A stretch of DNA of 64,000 nt, from NCBI RefSeq assembly GCF_010092425.1, contig NZ_CP048030.1:1054001-1118000 (forward strand), written 5' to 3'. This document shows, one piece after another, positions 18,596 to 27,021 of this stretch. The stretch is from Sinimarinibacterium sp. NLF-5-8. GTDB lineage: Bacteria; Pseudomonadota; Gammaproteobacteria; Nevskiales; Nevskiaceae. The position numbers were made by a program, and so were the translations under genes. The notes beneath the pieces are model-generated. The model was given only the letters and a program-made list of their open reading frames with translations, did not search any database and was not told the DNA's origin. Numbering within the stretch: position 1 is the stretch's first letter; the number at the start of each line of letters is the position of its first letter.

Positions 18596-18664
18596 TCCGG
18601 GATTGCTCCTTTTGATCCGTCGCCGCCCCGCGCTGCGACGGATTTTTTATTTCCCATTTGATCG

Positions 18665-20860
18665 ATGGCCATGACCGATACTGCCCCCCATCACTGGCGT
18701 TTTTTCCGCTCCGGCGGCTTTGACCAGCTCCGCATCGAAACCGTGAGCGACCTGCGCGCGCTGCCGCAGCTGGATCTCAAACTCTGGGCCACACTGGCCT
18801 GCCCCACCACCGGACTGGCGTTTGATGCCCGCACCCTGGGCTATATCGACACCGACCACGATCAGCGCATTCGCGCGCCGGAAATCCTCGCCGCAGTCGA
18901 GTGGGCACTGGCACACCTGAGCGAACCGCAATGCCTGTTTGCCGCGCCTGGCCTGCCGTTATCCGCCATCAATATCCAGGTTGAAGACGGCGCACACCTG
19001 CTCAGCAGCGCGCGCCGGATGCTGCACAACCTGGGCAAAGCCGACGCCACCCATCTGTACACCAGCGATACCGACGATCTCACCGCATTGTTCCCCACCG
19101 GCCAGTTCAACGGCGATGGTCTGGTGTCGATCAGCCTCGCTGGCGATGACGCCCTGCGCGATTTGATCACCGACATCACCACCCACTATGAATGTCCAAA
19201 CGACCGCTGCGGCGAACCGGGCATCTCGGCCGAACAACTCGCCACTTTTCTGGAGCATGCCCAGGCCCTGACGGCCTGGCGCGCGCGCGCGATCGTTGAG
19301 GCCGAACACGTCATGCCGCTGGGCGAGGCCACCGCACAGGCCATCGACGCCTATCACGCCGTTGCCGGCAAAATCGACGACTTTTTCATGCGCGCGCAAT
19401 TTGCCGCCTACGACGCGCGCGCAGCTGCGCTGATGAACGGCACCGAAGCCGAATTGACCGATCTGGCCTCGCAAATCCTCAGCCATCAAACCGAACAAGC
19501 CCTCAAGATGCCGCTGGCGCAAGTGCGCATCGAAGCCACCCTGCCCCTGTCCAGCGGTATCAACCCCGCCTGGATCACGCCGATGCGCGCCTTTGCACAA
19601 GCCGTGGTTACACCTTTGCTCGGCGCGCGCGAAAGCTTGACCCAGGACGACTGGCTTGAACTCAAAGCCCGCCTGCAAGCCCATCTGGACTGGCAGGCAA
19701 GCAAGCCGCAAACCCCGCTGGACAATCTGGACAGCGCGCGCTTGCAAGGGTATCTGGACCGCCAGGACGGCGCGCGCCTGCAAGCCCTGATCGAGCAGGA
19801 CACCCAGATTGCAGCCGAAGCCGACGGTGTTCTGGCCGTGGACAAGCTCATCCGTTTCCAGCACTTTTTGCTTACCTTGCTGAACAACTTTGTCTCACTG
19901 CGCGCTTTCTACAGCCAGCGTGACGGCATTTTTCAAAGTGGCCGCCTGTATCTCGATGGCCGCAGTTTTGATCTGTGCCTACCGGTTGAAAATGCCGACA
20001 AACACGCCGCACTGGCCGAACAGTCCTACACCTATCTGGCCTATTGCGATTGCAGCCACGCCGCCAGCGGCCGCAAGCGTACGATCGTGGTCGCCGCAAC
20101 CGCCGGCAGCGCCGGGCACCTGATCGTTGGCCGCAACGGTATTTTTTATGATCGTCAGGGTCAGGACTGGGACGCCACCATCAGCAAGGTCGTCGCCAAC
20201 CCCATCAGCCTGCGCGATGCTTTCTGGATGCCTTACCGGCGCATCGGCAAGCTCATTTCGGATCAAATCCAGAAACTCGCCGCCTCAAAAGAAGCCGCGC
20301 TGGAAGCCCAGGCCAGCGAAAAAATGGCTGCCCCCACAGCCAGCGCCGCCTTCGACATTGGCAAATTTGCCGGCGTATTTGCCGCCATTGGTCTGGCGCT
20401 TGGCGCGATGGGTTCGGCATTTGCGCTGATGATTAGCGGCATCATGGCCATGCCGTGGTGGAAGCTGCCATTGATCGTGGTCGCCATCGTCCTGCTGATT
20501 TCCGGGCCTTCGGTGGTTCTGGCCTGGTTCAAGCTGCGCGCGCGCAGTCTGGCGCCGATTCTGGATGCCAACGGCTGGGCGGTGAACACCGAGGCGCGCA
20601 TCAACATCGGCTTTGGCACCGCCCTCACCCGCCTTGCCGCCCTGCCCAAAGGTTCTGAGCGCGCGCTCAAGGATCCTTATGTCAAGACCAACTACATCCC
20701 GTGGCTGACGGCCCTCCTGTTGATCACGGCCCTGTTTGCTCTGGCCTGGTATCAAGGTTGGTTCGATCGGCAAACACTGGCAGACTGGCTGGCACCGGCA
20801 GCGGCTGAAACAACAAGCACTGCCACTGGAGCGGACGCCGCGACAGCAAGCCAGCCCTAG
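18665..20860 (+). CDS. Unrecognised 731-residue membrane-anchored protein with EF-hand-like loop
   Basis: I do not recognise a characterised family. The first 530 residues are soluble and rich in Ala, Asp and Gln. DTDHDQRIRAPE at 62-73 matches a calcium-binding EF-hand loop. A central stretch (LCLPVENADKHAALAEQSYTYLAYCDCSHA...TIVVAATAGSAGHLIVGRNGIFYDRQG) is globular. After an Ala/Glu-rich helix come hydrophobic segments near residues 570-625 and 680-700, separated by a basic loop, and an Ala/Thr-rich tail. No signal peptide is seen, so most of it probably faces the cytoplasm. It stands alone between the hydrolase operon and a terminator shared with the aldolase gene. Confidence 0.75.
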   Translation: MAMTDTAPHHWRFFRSGGFDQLRIETVSDLRALPQLDLKLWATLACPTTGLAFDARTLGYIDTDHDQRIRAPEILAAVEWALAHLSEPQCLFAAPGLPLSAINIQVEDGAHLLSSARRMLHNLGKADATHLYTSDTDDLTALFPTGQFNGDGLVSISLAGDDALRDLITDITTHYECPNDRCGEPGISAEQLATFLEHAQALTAWRARAIVEAEHVMPLGEATAQAIDAYHAVAGKIDDFFMRAQFAAYDARAAALMNGTEAELTDLASQILSHQTEQALKMPLAQVRIEATLPLSSGINPAWITPMRAFAQAVVTPLLGARESLTQDDWLELKARLQAHLDWQASKPQTPLDNLDSARLQGYLDRQDGARLQALIEQDTQIAAEADGVLAVDKLIRFQHFLLTLLNNFVSLRAFYSQRDGIFQSGRLYLDGRSFDLCLPVENADKHAALAEQSYTYLAYCDCSHAASGRKRTIVVAATAGSAGHLIVGRNGIFYDRQGQDWDATISKVVANPISLRDAFWMPYRRIGKLISDQIQKLAASKEAALEAQASEKMAAPTASAAFDIGKFAGVFAAIGLALGAMGSAFALMISGIMAMPWWKLPLIVVAIVLLISGPSVVLAWFKLRARSLAPILDANGWAVNTEARINIGFGTALTRLAALPKGSERALKDPYVKTNYIPWLTALLLITALFALAWYQGWFDRQTLADWLAPAAAETTSTATGADAATASQP

Positions 20861-20881
20861 CCACAGGCAGTCGCCCATCAA

Positions 20882-20918
20882 AAAGCCCTGATCAAAATTT
20901 GATCAGGGCTTTGGTTTT
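20882..20918. terminator. Bidirectional terminator between the 731-residue gene and aldolase
   Basis: Perfect arms AAAGCCCTGATCAAA and TTTGATCAGGGCTTT (20882-20896 and 20898-20912) lie between two converging genes, followed by a T-run on the right. Confidence 0.9.
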
Positions 20919-20935
20919 TTGACAAAACGGAGCGA

Positions 20936-21949
20936 TCAGACCGCGCTTTCCAAAGACTCGTTCCACTTGCCAGCGGCAGCCAAACCATTCATGTGCGCGC
21001 GGTGCAAGTGCGCCTTGCGACCGGCGTCCACATCACTGCCGCCCCACGCCTTGAGCGCAGCGGCTTGCAGCGCGCGGCCATAAGAGAAGGTCAGCTTCCA
21101 CGGCAGATTGCCGATTTTGTTCATCGCATCCAGATGCGCAGTGGCGTCGATATCCGACTGGCCGCCCGACAAGAACGCAATACCCGGCACCGCCGCCGGC
21201 ACATGACGCTTGAGTGTGCGCACCGTGGCTTCAGCCACGGTTTGACGGTCGGCCTGCACCGCGCACTTTTTACCGGAGATAACCATGTTCGGCTTGAGAA
21301 TCATGCCTTCGAGCAACACGCGCTGCTTGTCCAGCTCGATGAACACGGCTTCCAGGGTGCGGCGGGTCACGTCCTCGCACACTTCCAGGGTGTTGTCCGC
21401 ATCCATCAGCACTTCAGGCTCGACGATCGGCACAATACCGGCTTCTTGGCACAGCGCGGCATAGCGCGCCAACGCGTGCGCATTGGTGTGAATGCAATAG
21501 TCGCTGGGAATGCCGTCACCAATGGTGATCACCGCGCGCCACTTGGCAAAACGCGCACCGGCTTCGTGATATTTGGCCAAACGCTCACGCAGGCCATCCA
21601 GCCCCTCGGTCACCAGCTCACCCGGCGCGCCCGGCAGAGCCTTGGCACCCTTGTCGACCTTGATGCCCGGAATCACGCCCTTGGACGCCAGCAATTGAGG
21701 AAACGGTGTGCCATCCAGCGCCTTCTGGAACAGCGTTTCTTCAAACAGGATCACGCCGCTGGTGTGTTGCTCAAAACCCGGCGTGGTAAACAGCATGTCA
21801 CGATAGGTCTGGCGGTGGGCTTCTGTATTTTCAACGTTGATGCTGCTGAGCCGCTTCTGGATGGTTCCCGTGCTTTCGTCCGCAGCCAAAATGCCACGCC
21901 CGTCGGCCACCATAGCCTTGGCGGTTTGATTCAACACGTTTTCATTCAT
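20936..21949 (-). CDS. Class I fructose-bisphosphate aldolase (animal/plant type)
   Basis: It splits fructose 1,6-bisphosphate into dihydroxyacetone phosphate and glyceraldehyde 3-phosphate. The 337 residues follow the eukaryotic-type class I pattern: GRGILAADESTGTIQKRL, then FEETLFQKALDG, PGIKVDKG, and the Schiff-base lysine in MILKPNMVISG. FLSGGQSDIDATAHLDAMN binds phosphate. No metal-binding motif of class II is present. It is convergent with the 731-residue gene. Confidence 0.95.
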   Translation of the reverse strand: MNENVLNQTAKAMVADGRGILAADESTGTIQKRLSSINVENTEAHRQTYRDMLFTTPGFEQHTSGVILFEETLFQKALDGTPFPQLLASKGVIPGIKVDKGAKALPGAPGELVTEGLDGLRERLAKYHEAGARFAKWRAVITIGDGIPSDYCIHTNAHALARYAALCQEAGIVPIVEPEVLMDADNTLEVCEDVTRRTLEAVFIELDKQRVLLEGMILKPNMVISGKKCAVQADRQTVAEATVRTLKRHVPAAVPGIAFLSGGQSDIDATAHLDAMNKIGNLPWKLTFSYGRALQAAALKAWGGSDVDAGRKAHLHRAHMNGLAAAGKWNESLESAV

Positions 21950-22098
21950 GGGTTTATCTAGCTCCGCAGTAAAAGGAATGAGCGCGTGTGCGCTCCGGCA
22001 AAGGGCGCGGATTTTACTCCAGATCGGACACTGATTTCAGCAAAGCTTGTCTTTTTGCCGATAAACTCCGCTACAATCCGCGCCCCGACACGCACTGC

Positions 22099-22186
<88 letters not shown>

Positions 22187-22523
22187 ATAAAATCAATAAA
22201 AACATGTGCGTATTTCAAAAACATAAAGTTTTACACGAACTTTTCAGCTTTTATTGAAAAGCTGCGTGCCCGCCCCAGCCAAGTGTTTTACGGCGGTCGA
22301 CCTGCCGCAGCGGCGGCAATCACTGCATCACCCGTCGGATACAGCAGCCACGCAAGGGCTGCGCGCGCTCACCCATTTGCCTTCCTGCCCCAGAAACTGG
22401 AACGCCCGCAGCAGTGTGTCGCAAGTCTCACTGGCAAGGCCGACACCCGGCCAACCATTTCAGTGCCCAATGGTACGATCAGCGCACATCAGCCTGATAT
22501 ACACACTAAACGAGGAGCGCTTG
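22187..22523. other. Gene-free stretch after tRNA-Ser
   Basis: About 337 bases without a supportable gene. It starts AT-rich, with a weak hairpin (CTTTTCA / TGAAAAG, 22242-22262) that may end the tRNA transcript, then turns GC-rich. A Shine-Dalgarno-like GAGG precedes the next gene's ATG. No repeats or integrase leader were seen here. Confidence 0.5.
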
Positions 22524-24137
22524 ATGCACATCGCAGAAGAAAAGCCCACGCGGTATCTGGCATTTGCCATTTGTATTGCCCTGTTTTTGGCCGGCCTGGT
22601 TCTGTTGGCGTGGTGGCCAAGGATCGGCGGCATCCTGGCACTGATTTTTGGCCTCTTGACCGCCATTGGCATTCACGATGTGACCCAGAGCAGTCGCGCG
22701 ATTTTGCGCAACTACCCGATTCTTGCGCATATCCGGTTTTTCATGGAATCGATCCGTCCGGAAATACGCCAGTATTTGCTGGAGTCGGACACTGACGAAG
22801 CCCCCTTTTCGCGCGAACAGCGATCACTGGTTTATCAGCGCGCCAAAAGCACCTCGGATGTCCGCCCTTATGGCTCCCTGATCAACCAATACAAGCCCGA
22901 TCATGAATGGGTCAACCATTCGATGATGGCAACGCATCTTGCCCACCACGACTTTCGCGTCACCATCGGGGCAGATCAGTGCGCGCAGCCTTACGCAGCA
23001 TCCCTGTTCAATATCTCTGCCATGAGTTTTGGCGCACTCTCTGCCAACGCCATCCGCGCGCTCAATCAGGCCGCGCGTAAAGGCAATTTTGCCCATGACA
23101 CCGGCGAAGGCTCGATCAGCCCCTATCACCGCGAACACGGCGGCGATCTGATTTGGGAAATCGGCACCGGCTACTTTGGCTGCCGCACCGCCAAAGGCGA
23201 ATTTGACGCGCAAAAATTCATTGAAAACGCGCGCTTGCCCCAGGTGCGCATGATCGAGATCAAAGTCAGCCAAGGCGCCAAGCCCGGACACGGCGGCATT
23301 CTGCCCGGCTCCAAGGTCACCGCCGAAATCGCCAGCACACGCGGCGTGCCCGAAGGTGAAGATTGCATCTCGCCACCGCGCCATTCCGCCTTTGCCACGC
23401 CACTGGAAATGCTCGAATTCATCGACAAACTGCGCGAGCTTTCGGGCGGCAAGCCGGTGGGCTTCAAGTTTTGTTTTGGCCATCCATGGGAATTTTTCGC
23501 CATCTGCAAGGCCATGGTTGAAAGCGGACGCCATCCCGATTTCATCGTCGTCGATGGCGCCGAGGGCGGCACCGGCGCAGCGCCGGTGGAATTTGCCAAC
23601 CACGTTGGCACACCGCTGCAAGAAGGCTTGAGCATTGTTCACAACACCCTGATCGGCCTGAATCTGCGTGACAAGATCAAACTCGGTGCCAGCGGCAAAA
23701 TCGTTTCGGCCTATGACATGGCGCGCACGCTGGCCCTTGGCGCTGACTGGTGCAATTCCGCGCGCGGTTTCATGTTCTCCGTAGGCTGCATCATGGCGCA
23801 GGTCTGCAACACCGGCCGCTGCCCCACCGGCGTTGCCACACAAGACCCGCTGCGCCAGCGCGCCCTGGTCGTCCCCGACAAGGCCGAGCGCGCATTCAAT
23901 TTTCATCAGAACACACTCAAGGCCCTGGCCGAACTCACCGGCGCCGCAGGACTGACCGACCCCAACCAAATCCGCCCGAAGCACATCATTCGCCGCATTT
24001 CTTCAAGTGAAGTGCGCCTGATGTCCACCGTCATGCACGGCCTGAACCCTGGCGATCTGCTCGAAGGCCGGGCAAAGCATCCGCTCTACACGATCTATTG
24101 GCCGATGGCGCGCAGCAGCAGCTTCGATCCGGCCTGA
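22524..24137 (+). CDS. FMN-binding glutamate synthase-like membrane protein
   Basis: The 537-residue protein has one or two N-terminal membrane helices (YLAFAICIALFLAGLVLLAWWP, GGILALIFGLLTAIGI) and then the TIM-barrel FMN domain of glutamate synthase large subunits: FNISAMSFGALSANAIRALN, HDTGEGSISPYH, KPGHGGILPGSKV, FIVVDGAEGGTGAAP. CIMAQVCNTGRCPTGVATQD contains the cysteine triad of the Fe-S site. The glutaminase domain is missing, so it is not a true glutamate synthase; the family's substrate is unsettled. The chosen ATG follows CGAGGAGCGCTTG. Confidence 0.88.
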   Translation: MHIAEEKPTRYLAFAICIALFLAGLVLLAWWPRIGGILALIFGLLTAIGIHDVTQSSRAILRNYPILAHIRFFMESIRPEIRQYLLESDTDEAPFSREQRSLVYQRAKSTSDVRPYGSLINQYKPDHEWVNHSMMATHLAHHDFRVTIGADQCAQPYAASLFNISAMSFGALSANAIRALNQAARKGNFAHDTGEGSISPYHREHGGDLIWEIGTGYFGCRTAKGEFDAQKFIENARLPQVRMIEIKVSQGAKPGHGGILPGSKVTAEIASTRGVPEGEDCISPPRHSAFATPLEMLEFIDKLRELSGGKPVGFKFCFGHPWEFFAICKAMVESGRHPDFIVVDGAEGGTGAAPVEFANHVGTPLQEGLSIVHNTLIGLNLRDKIKLGASGKIVSAYDMARTLALGADWCNSARGFMFSVGCIMAQVCNTGRCPTGVATQDPLRQRALVVPDKAERAFNFHQNTLKALAELTGAAGLTDPNQIRPKHIIRRISSSEVRLMSTVMHGLNPGDLLEGRAKHPLYTIYWPMARSSSFDPA

Positions 24138-24241
24138 ACCGCACTGACAAGTCCCCGCCCCCGCCCCGGCGATGAGTCGGCGGGATGAAGCAAATATGGC
24201 TGATCGGCTTGAGAGATTGAGTCCGCTCTGCGCCAACTTGT

Positions 24242-24394
24242 GAACGCGCCCAGTCCGTTGTGCTCGATCAGGTTCACTTCACACTGGATGCCGACAGATT
24301 CCAGCAGTTTGCTGGTTTGCTCGATGCGCCACCCCGGCCCGACGTGGGGCTGGAACGCCTGTTTGCACTGAAGCCCATTTGGAACAAGGCATGA
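24242..24394 (+). pseudogene. TacA-like (DUF1778) antitoxin remnant, C-terminal part
   Basis: The frame reads ERAQSVVLDQVHFTLDAD and then FQQFAGLLDAPPRPDVGLERL, the toxin-binding C-terminus of DUF1778 ribbon-helix-helix antitoxins. The N-terminal DNA-binding part is not recoverable upstream. It ends in an ATGA overlap with the GNAT fragment, preserving the coupling of the original module. Confidence 0.7.
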
Positions 24395-24540
24395 GCCTTG
24401 ACCTTGTCGCGCTGCAGCCGCTGACATCAGATCATCATCACACCGATCTTTCCTGCGGCGAGCTGGTGCTGGATGAATGGCTCAAGCGTCGGACGCTGGC
24501 CAATCAGGTCAACAGAATCAGTCGCACGTTTGGGCGCTGA
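24391..24540 (+). pseudogene. TacT-like GNAT acetyltransferase toxin, truncated to 49 residues
   Basis: It reads MSLDLVALQPLTSDHHHTDL and then CGELVLDEWLKRRTLANQ, followed by SRTFGR and a stop. This is the first third of a TacT-type toxin (usually about 165 residues, with Cys-Gly-Glu...LDxWLxxRAxxNQ...SRTFV). The acetyl-CoA-binding core is gone. Together with the antitoxin tail it is a dead type II module. Confidence 0.75.
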
Positions 24541-24614
24541 ATAGTGGTGACGGATGGTTGACCCTGTGCTGACTTGCTTCCTGAGCTGGTCAGCACTGCG
24601 CGGACCGCTGCGGG

Positions 24615-24956
24615 TCAAGCGCCTAACAGGCGACGAGCGAGTACGGATTGCATGTCACGCCGTCCGTCCGCAATCAGGTAAATAATGACTTGGCTGCCTG
24701 TGACACGGTAGATCACGCGGTAGGGTTTAAAGAAGATCTGGCGATATTCTTTGATCCCAAGGCCAACCAGTTCCTTCGGATAGCTGCCGCGTTCCGGGGA
24801 TTTCGACAGGCTCTCCACAACGGACATCAGCTCATCTAACACATAGTTGGCGTTGGCGATGCAATCGAATTCGGAGATGTAATCATGGATGGCCTCCAAG
24901 TCCTGCTCCGCACCCTCGGTGAGCAAGACCTCAAACTTGGCAGATATGCCTGCCAT
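24615..24956 (-). CDS. RelE/ParE-family toxin
   Basis: The 113-residue protein reads KFEVLLTEGAEQDLEAIHDYISEFDCI, then EYRQIFFKPYRVIYRVTGSQVIIYLIADGRRDMQ, the typical ParE/RelE beta sheet with an Arg-rich centre and a final DGRRD motif. It starts in a TGATG overlap with the antitoxin gene. The targets of such toxins are ribosomal mRNA (RelE) or gyrase (ParE); the pattern here (YRVIYRV, RRDMQ) does not decide between them. Confidence 0.88.
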   Translation of the reverse strand: MAGISAKFEVLLTEGAEQDLEAIHDYISEFDCIANANYVLDELMSVVESLSKSPERGSYPKELVGLGIKEYRQIFFKPYRVIYRVTGSQVIIYLIADGRRDMQSVLARRLLGA

Positions 24957-25231
24957 CAGGCTGAGGCTCGCTTGGCGCGGAGGCGGGCAACTACGTCAGC
25001 GACAGGCTTGACCTTGCCTGCGGCCACATCCTGATTGCCCAACGCAAGAATCTTTAGCAAGGCCAGTGCTTCTTGCGTCTCCTCGAACGAAGCGACGTCC
25101 TGCAGGACAGCCTTGGCTTCGCCGTTTTGGGTGATGACCATCGGTTCACGTTGCTCCGCGAGGCGCGTCAAGACCTCGGCTGCGTTGGCTTTGAGATAGC
25201 TGATCGGCTTGACTTGTGATGAGTAGCGCAT
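24956..25231 (-). CDS. Phd/YefM-family antitoxin
   Basis: The 91-residue protein reads VKPISYLKANAAEVLTRLAEQREPMVITQNGEAKAVLQDVASFEE, the Phd/YefM dimer domain, with a longer C-terminal helix that would wrap the toxin. It is the first gene of the pair, and its stop overlaps the toxin start by one base. Repeated TAGTCT/AGACTA boxes lie just upstream. Confidence 0.9.
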   Translation of the reverse strand: MRYSSQVKPISYLKANAAEVLTRLAEQREPMVITQNGEAKAVLQDVASFEETQEALALLKILALGNQDVAAGKVKPVADVVARLRAKRASA

Positions 25232-25253
25232 GACTGTGCTCCAGACTTAATAG

Positions 25254-25292
25254 GACTAAATATAGTCTCTTTTTAGTCTCACAATAAGACTA
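25254..25292 (-). promoter_or_regulatory. Operator array of the Phd/RelE pair
   Basis: Two inverted repeats share the same half site: GACTA-AATA-TAGTC (25254-25267) and TAGTCT-n7-AGACTA (25274-25279 with 25287-25292). The AT-rich core could contain the -10 box on the minus strand. This spacing is typical of Phd autoregulation. Confidence 0.6.
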
Positions 25293-25440
25293 CTGAATTG
25301 GATGCGCCAGTGCCATCAAGGAGATACAGGCGATGAGCTAGCCACTGAAAACCGATGTGCTCGTGTTCTAGCCGCAGTCCGAGGCGAATACGGTTGTCGC
25401 GCAGGTCGTCGTAGAGGGCTCTCTCCTCGGCCGTGAGTCG
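25279..25440 (-). pseudogene. JetD C-terminal fragment (former Wadjet locus)
   Basis: The minus-strand frame reads LTAEERALYDDLRDNRIRLG, then LRLEHEHIGFQWL, and stops at 25279. This matches the end of the complete JetD in this window (LTEQEQQLYRDLKQQRWGQN, then VRLEQERIDW) and JetD proteins generally. Nothing upstream on that strand is JetD-like: at about 25440 the sequence switches to the Cys-rich protein coded on the other strand. It is therefore a deletion or recombination scar. Confidence 0.6.
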
Positions 25441-26556
25441 ACCCAATACTGCGGCACGGCGGCCAGCGTCAACGGCGCCAGCGGCCCGGTTCCGGTTTCC
25501 CCTGGCTCGGTCGAACCCGATTACGGCAGCCTGTGTCAAAACGGCACTGTTTCCTACTACGCGGGTCCCAACACGAACGACAGCTACATCTGGAATTGCG
25601 GCATCAACAAAACCGGCCCGGACACCGCCACCTTCCGTGCCGCCTGCGCGCGCCCCCGCACCCAATGCGGCACCGAAGCCGGTGGCGCTGCCACGGCAAC
25701 CGCGCCGTGGGATGGTGTGCCAGCGGGTGATAAGCGACTGTGCACCAACGGTGGCCGTGCATACGGCAGCAACAGCGGCCTGGCGGATAAATGGCGGTGG
25801 AAGTGCGGCAACGGCGTGAATGACGCCCACGGGATTACTTGTGAGCGCGCGAAGAAGGTGGATAAAGAAATCCCCGACCCCATCTGCGGCTCGGCTAACA
25901 ACGGCCCTGTCACCAACCTTACCGAAGCAGACTTCAAAAGCCAGTTTGCCAGCACGTTGTGTCAGAAGGGTTCCGTCCACTACCAGTCCTCGCACGCAAC
26001 CACCGACAGCACCCTGAAATGGTCTTGCGTCAACGGCGACAAACAGGCCGATGGCACCTACCCCAAAACGGTGCAGTGCCAACGCACGCGCGGCTGTATT
26101 GGGCAGCCCAATCCTGAGTGGTGGTTCAGCAACGGTGCGCATCGGTGCCAAAGCACGGTGACATTGCCAGCCACGCCTTATAGCGATGGCAATAACGGCC
26201 CCTATGCCCGCAGCGACACAGACGGGGGGTGGCAGGGCAGCATCAGCTTTGTCTGCAAAAAGAATGTTTCCGGGCCTATGGGCACACTGCCCTACGGCTG
26301 GGTAGCAAAAGCGGGCACGGAAACCTGTGCAGCGGTTGCGCCTGAATGTCCGGCAGTTGGCCCCACGATCTACTGGGACGGCAACACCCTGCGCCCAAGT
26401 GTGCAATGTTTTGCCAACGCCACATTGCCCAAAGCTGCCGTAGGCGCCACCAAGCGCATTCCCGCGCACAACGACAGCGGCAATTCCAACTGGAAGTGCG
26501 AGCAGCAGGGCGCAAACGCGGTCTGGGTCGCGCAAAGCGGAAGCTGTCGCTACTGA
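25372..26556 (+). pseudogene. Cys-rich repeat secreted protein, 5'-truncated
   Basis: The frame is open from 25372, but there is no ATG or GTG before a GTG at 25717, inside a repeat, so the N-terminus and any signal peptide are lost at the junction near 25440. The rest is about five tandem Cys-rich units of 60-75 residues with the pattern Cys-Gly...LC..G...W.C...C, for example QYCGTAASVNGAS, DYGSLCQNG, SYIWNCG, then LCTNGGRAYG, DKWRWKCGNG. Such units occur in exported bacterial surface proteins. The same unit ends the protease gene that follows. No membrane anchor is visible at the C-terminus (SNWKCEQQGANAVWVAQSGSC). A terminator follows. Confidence 0.65.
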
Positions 26557-26571
26557 GTGGGTAGTTCCCAC

Positions 26572-26605
26572 AGCCCACCTCTGGTCACACAGGGGTGGGC
26601 TTTTT
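26572..26605 (+). terminator. Terminator after the Cys-rich gene
   Basis: AGCCCACC / GGTGGGCT stem followed by TTTTT, 16 bases after the stop codon. Confidence 0.85.
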
Positions 26606-26606
26606 G

Positions 26607-27021
26607 TTGCTTACCACAAAATCAACAGAAGCTACCGAGAAGAAAATCCTGAGAAGCGCGCAGTGAGCACAGCGAACGTAGCACCTCGAAGCGCAGCGGA
26701 GAGCGGCTACCGTGGGGCTGCGCCCCACACCCCAAGCGTTCCATCTCCGCGCGTTTTCACTTATCCTGCCCCCATTCGCGGGCGGGCGCGCGAGGCGGGG
26801 ATCGTAACTGACCAGGCCACGTCAACGCGCAGCGAGTACAACGAGCGCAGTAAGGCTCATGGTTTTGCGTAGCAAAACATGCAAGTTATCCAAAGCGCAG
26901 CGCCTCGAGATGACTTATATGGTTTTGCGTAGCAAAACATATAAGTTATCCACAGGCAAATATCAACCAAAATACTAGAGTGGATACACACAACCACCTA
27001 TTAATTATAAACAGGGACATT
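26607..27021. other. Intergenic region with hairpin and repeats, no gene
   Basis: About 415 bases with no supportable gene. It contains a hairpin GTGGGGC-TGC-GCCCCAC (26712-26728), echoed by a similar one at 30116-30131, and the 60-base-spaced repeat described separately. The leader of the protease gene has AGGG (27013-27016) as a Shine-Dalgarno. Confidence 0.5.
26859..26954. repeat. Two hairpin repeats 60 bases apart with DnaA-box-like end
   Basis: A 22-base unit (ATGGTTTTGC-GTA-GCAAAACAT without the dashes) occurs at 26859-26880 and 26919-26940, each followed two bases later by AAGTTATCCA. Each unit is itself an inverted repeat; the second extends to 15-base arms with one bulged G (26913-26946). 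The second ends in TTATCCACA (26946-26954), an exact DnaA-box consensus, but there is only one perfect copy. Confidence 0.7.

Noticed and set aside
25279-26571. Open frame of 430 codons on the minus strand
   Set aside because: Only the last 54 codons resemble a real protein (JetD tail); the rest is antisense to the Cys-rich gene.
26946-26954. Replication origin (DnaA boxes)
   Set aside because: A single exact TTATCCACA with one degenerate copy, no AT-rich unwinding region and no origin genes nearby.
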